Below, one piece after another: positions 63,301-64,000 of a DNA stretch of 64,000 nt. Source of the DNA: Paenibacillus kribbensis (lineage in GTDB: Bacteria > Bacillota > Bacilli > Paenibacillales > Paenibacillaceae). The position numbers and the translations under genes were made by a program. The DNA is taken from positions 3,435,501 to 3,499,500 of the forward strand of contig NZ_CP020028.1 in NCBI RefSeq assembly GCF_002240415.1, given 5' to 3'. A model generated the notes under the pieces. It did not search any database. It saw only the letters and a program-made list of their open reading frames with translations, and was not told where the DNA came from. Within the stretch, counting starts at the first letter, position 1; each line of letters begins with the position of its first letter.

Positions 63301-63899
63301 TCCTCCAGCTCGCTGACCAAATCGTGAATGCGCAGCAAATTTTGCTCCGTGTCATCCAGCTTGCGGACTGCCTCTTTTTTACGTGATTTATATTTTACGA
63401 TACCCGATGCTTCCTCAAAAATACCTCGACGGTCCTCGGATCGGGTACTCAAAATCTCTTCAATGCGCCCTTGCCCGATAATGGAGTAAGCCTCTTTACC
63501 AATCCCTGTATCCATAAACAACTCGGTAATATCCCGAAGTCTGCATGACTGTCGGTTAATGAAATATTCACTATCGCCACTCCGGTGCACACGGCGAGTT
63601 ACCGTGACTTCGCCAAAATCCAGAGGCAACGCCTGATCTTCATTATCCAGCGTAAGCGATACTTCGCCATAATTAACAGCCTTGCGAGCATCACTGCCAG
63701 CAAAAATAATATCCTCCATTTTGCCGCCACGCAGTGATTTGGCGCTCTGTTCGCCCAGCACCCAGCGAATGCCATCGGAAATATTACTTTTTCCGCTTCC
63801 GTTAGGCCCGACGACTGCCGTAATGCCGCGGACAAATTCCATTTCCGTTTTATCTGCAAACGATTTGAAGCCCGCCAGCTCAATGCGCTTTAAAAACAT
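60330..63899 (-). CDS. smc: Chromosome segregation ATPase SMC
   Basis: 1189-aa condensin subunit that compacts and segregates chromosomes with ScpA and ScpB. Walker A GPNGSGKSNISDGIRWVLGEQ, long coiled coils, a hinge domain at about 515-640 (VKEVLKAARKGTLHGVHGAVAELI and GGSMTGGSQFKKNANLLGRKR), ABC signature LSGGERALTAMALLFAI and Walker B FCVLDEVEAALDEANV. The start is the ATG at 63899 (MFLKRIELAGFKSFADKTE), with AGAGGTG about 9 nt upstream. A further 28 in-frame codons upstream are unsupported. Confidence 0.97.
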   Translation of the reverse strand: MFLKRIELAGFKSFADKTEMEFVRGITAVVGPNGSGKSNISDGIRWVLGEQSAKSLRGGKMEDIIFAGSDARKAVNYGEVSLTLDNEDQALPLDFGEVTVTRRVHRSGDSEYFINRQSCRLRDITELFMDTGIGKEAYSIIGQGRIEEILSTRSEDRRGIFEEASGIVKYKSRKKEAVRKLDDTEQNLLRIHDLVSELEDQIGPLKEQSEKAIHYKELRSELKSKEISMYVHQIEQIHTSWSDATSKLALLQQEQLQLSTVVSRHDAMLESERNELRQLEEQVERLQSDLLQYSEATEKSEGYGELLKERTRNLQANREQLILSLSTSEARHSDRKNELDQLNEKLSALIVELEELRARLSDEEAKLIGVTGGISQEQEESLKGNLLELMNQMAQARNEIRYTDQQKEALERRVNRVSDESGKWEAQKVELDQRKKGLEAAIQKLGQEISSLRSGYIQGSEKYQALQKLLEESQGTIRKWEQKREAQISRRDTMKEMQDDFDGFMLGVKEVLKAARKGTLHGVHGAVAELIRVPEHLEQAMETALGASVQHIVMENESVSRQAISFLKQRQLGRATFLPMDVIRPRQIGAGERQIAESAEGFIGIGADLVQYDERYAGIVGSLLGNVVIACTLEDANRIAARCQYRYRVVTLEGDVVNAGGSMTGGSQFKKNANLLGRKRQLDQLDQDILDTEQQIARLRQSAVDTKRQLEETQTRLEELRQAGDVKRGEEQQTAMELKQLEHELRHVLEQVAASSQEKKGFDQEIKELETAREEALAKLAALEEEEKKTHQAIHAAEFARKANESAKEQLQGELTNLKVREGKLDQERFSLEEQLRRLRGDYDTLGKDSRQNKTLLASIEADLLTNEQESVKQIENLNQYRLKKEEASQQLEFKRAARSSLSKKLELAENETKEQRIQLKSVEEQLRQTEIGVNRLDVELENVLKKLSDDYELSYELAKQRYPVPEDIEGTQAEVQRLKRGISGLGEVNLGAIEEYQRVHERYTFLDEQKSDLVEAKTTLYQVIREMDDEMSKRFKSTFDAIRREFGTVFSKLFGGGRADLVLLDPERLLETGIDIVAQPPGKKLQNLQLLSGGERALTAMALLFAILHVKPVPFCVLDEVEAALDEANVVRFAQYLREFSEQTQFIVVTHRKGTMEESDVLYGVTMEEGGVSKLVSVKLDSDEAEIA

Positions 63900-63971
63900 G
63901 CTCAATTTCACCTCTAACATTTCAAATATGCTTGTACAACACCGATTACCTGATGGGCATGAATTATCCCT

Positions 63972-63980
63972 ATTGTAGCA
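63972..63980 (-). promoter_or_regulatory. Possible extended -10 promoter of smc
   Basis: TGCTACAAT on the minus strand (TACAAT at 63972-63977) about 70 nt upstream of the smc start; the -35 region (TTTATC) is weak. If real, smc-ftsY can be transcribed separately from the gene upstream, which lies beyond the window. Confidence 0.3.
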
Positions 63981-64000
63981 CAAGACTACTTTGGATAAAG

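Overview
The window is a housekeeping and motility region of a low-to-mid GC Firmicute. Gene order and protein style point to Paenibacillus, probably the P. polymyxa group. This rests on synteny with the Bacillus smc-ffh-rplS-sucCD-topA-hslUV-fla/che-rpsB backbone plus insertions and small proteins that I associate with Paenibacillus (a FapA-like protein next to sigD, a short protein ending in PYKGHHIDFSL, a 216-residue EF-Ts). No search was run, so the genus is an inference. All genes except ohr lie on the minus strand, so the window reads functionally from right (64000) to left (1). No tRNA, rRNA, CRISPR array, insertion sequence or prophage was seen.

Right block (63.9-51.3 kb): smc and ftsY, a PAQR/hemolysin III membrane protein, ylxM-ffh (SRP), rpsP, a KH-domain protein, rimM, trmD, rplS, lepB, rbgA and rnhB. 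This is chromosome segregation, protein targeting and ribosome assembly. Hairpin terminators or attenuators and new promoters divide it into subunits (after ylxM's upstream neighbour, before rimM, before and after rplS, after rbgA).

Middle block (51.2-34.9 kb): ylqG-ylqH encode a FliK-like and an FlhB-C-terminal-like protein that sit outside the flagellar operon. They are followed by yraN, a nitroreductase with a near-perfect Fur box in its promoter, comM, the divergent peroxide pair ohr/ohrR with its operator, sucCD, dprA, a 200-bp imperfect palindrome, topA, trmFO, hslV and hslU. The codV (xerC) and codY genes that accompany hslVU in Bacillus subtilis are absent from this position.

Left block (34.6-2.7 kb): one continuous fla/che operon of about 32 kb. 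It runs flgB flgC fliE fliF fliG fliH fliI fliJ motE-like fliK flgD TIGR02530-like flgE(flgG) flbD fliL fliM fliY cheY fliO fliP fliQ fliR flhB flhA flhF flhG cheB cheA cheW cheC cheD, a small membrane protein, sigD, a fapA-like gene, a small conserved protein, a swrB-like gene and an MltG-LysM-like anchored protein. Many genes overlap by 1-14 nt and several start at TTG or GTG behind strong Shine-Dalgarno sequences, which indicates translational coupling. A terminator then separates the operon from rpsB-tsf-pyrH-frr (2.4 kb to the left edge), which has its own strong promoter; frr is cut by the window edge.

The most interesting items are the orphan FliK/FlhB-C pair with a possible SigD-type promoter, the Fur-box nitroreductase promoter, the 200-bp palindrome between dprA and topA, the perfect hairpin behind the hook gene, and the uncharacterised small proteins in the sigD-distal part of the operon.
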